A stretch of 64,000 nucleotides of DNA from Panonychus citri (lineage: Eukaryota > Arthropoda > Arachnida > Trombidiformes > Tetranychidae): positions 1,116,001 through 1,180,000 of the forward strand of contig NW_026515477.1 of NCBI RefSeq assembly GCF_014898815.1, given 5' to 3'. Below the pieces are notes generated by a model. The model saw only the letters and a program-made list of their open reading frames with translations. It had not been told where the DNA came from and did no database searches. The stretch's first letter is position 1, and every line of letters starts with the position of its first letter. Made by a program: the position numbers and the translations under genes. Of this stretch, positions 63,626 to 64,000 are shown piece after piece.

Positions 63626-64000
63626 TTCACTTGATTGACAATCAGTTAATCAAAATGCAAAAGGTTAATCAATGAATTTGGTTAATTTGATGGCAACAGA
63701 GGGATAACATGTAAGAATTGTTAATCCAAAGTAATAATTAGTGATAAAACAATTAAGGAGATAAATTAGTTAATCAAATTAACTGAGTTGATCTAAGGTT
63801 AACATTAATATGAAATTAGAAATGCGAAAACAAAAATTATTAATGTTAAATAAGAAGAACAATTTATTTTAATTACTATTATGATTTACGATTGAAAATT
63901 TCACTTAATCACAATGAGATTTAATTTAGTTATGATGGTTATGATTATGATTGTTACTGTTACTGTTGTTGGGTTGAACAATATTTTATTGTAATTAATC
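63626..64000. other. Upstream flank of the minus-strand secreted protein gene
   Basis: AT-rich and CAATTA-rich sequence, presumably its promoter. No motif is clear enough to call. Confidence 0.5.

Overview
The window is AT-rich nuclear DNA from an arthropod, with spliced genes, long introns and many (GA)n/(TC)n microsatellites. The gene content points to an arthropod: a Sidestep-type immunoglobulin receptor, a CCHamide neuropeptide precursor, a BRSK/SAD kinase, an ESRP/Fusilli splicing factor and a Nup358/RanBP2 nucleoporin. A mite or other chelicerate is my best guess from base composition and the compact Nup358, but nothing in the sequence proves it. There are no operons, CRISPR arrays or recognisable transposon genes.

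Layout, left to right. From 2985 to 21083 (minus) are the first seven coding exons of a Sidestep-like cell-surface protein (signal peptide plus about four Ig domains); the gene runs off the left edge. At 22476-22898 (minus) is a single-exon CCHamide precursor. At 23818-28029 (plus) is a 14-exon, unusually short Nup358 of about 951 residues, with a one-base frame break in its large exon. At 30745-31685 (plus) is a three-exon gene for a small secreted six-cysteine protein I cannot name. From 51274 down to 34601 (minus) is a complete 16-exon BRSK/SAD kinase of 935 residues; further exon-like pieces up to about 56 kb look like its spliced 5' leader. At 57384 (plus) the ESRP/Fusilli gene begins; one coding exon is certain and a second is doubtful. 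At 61827-63625 (minus) is a two-exon, low-complexity, Ser/Asn/His-rich secreted protein with no recognised family.

Exon phases were checked by hand. The BRSK exons sum to exactly 936 codons. The Nup358 exons sum to 952 codons only if one base is restored at 26000-26004. All Sidestep junctions are phase-consistent.

Several genes are neural: Sidestep acts in axon guidance, BRSK in neuronal polarity and synapses, and CCHamide is a neuropeptide. This is co-location, not an operon. The most interesting non-coding signals are CTCF-like TAGATGGCG words confined to the two main promoter-bearing intergenic regions, a set of CAGGTA boxes upstream of ESRP, a 50-base GC-rich island inside ESRP intron 1, a perfect CG-rich inverted repeat in a BRSK intron, and a tandem pair of DRE motifs in the 31.7-34.6 kb gap. 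I found no clear undescribed multi-gene system.
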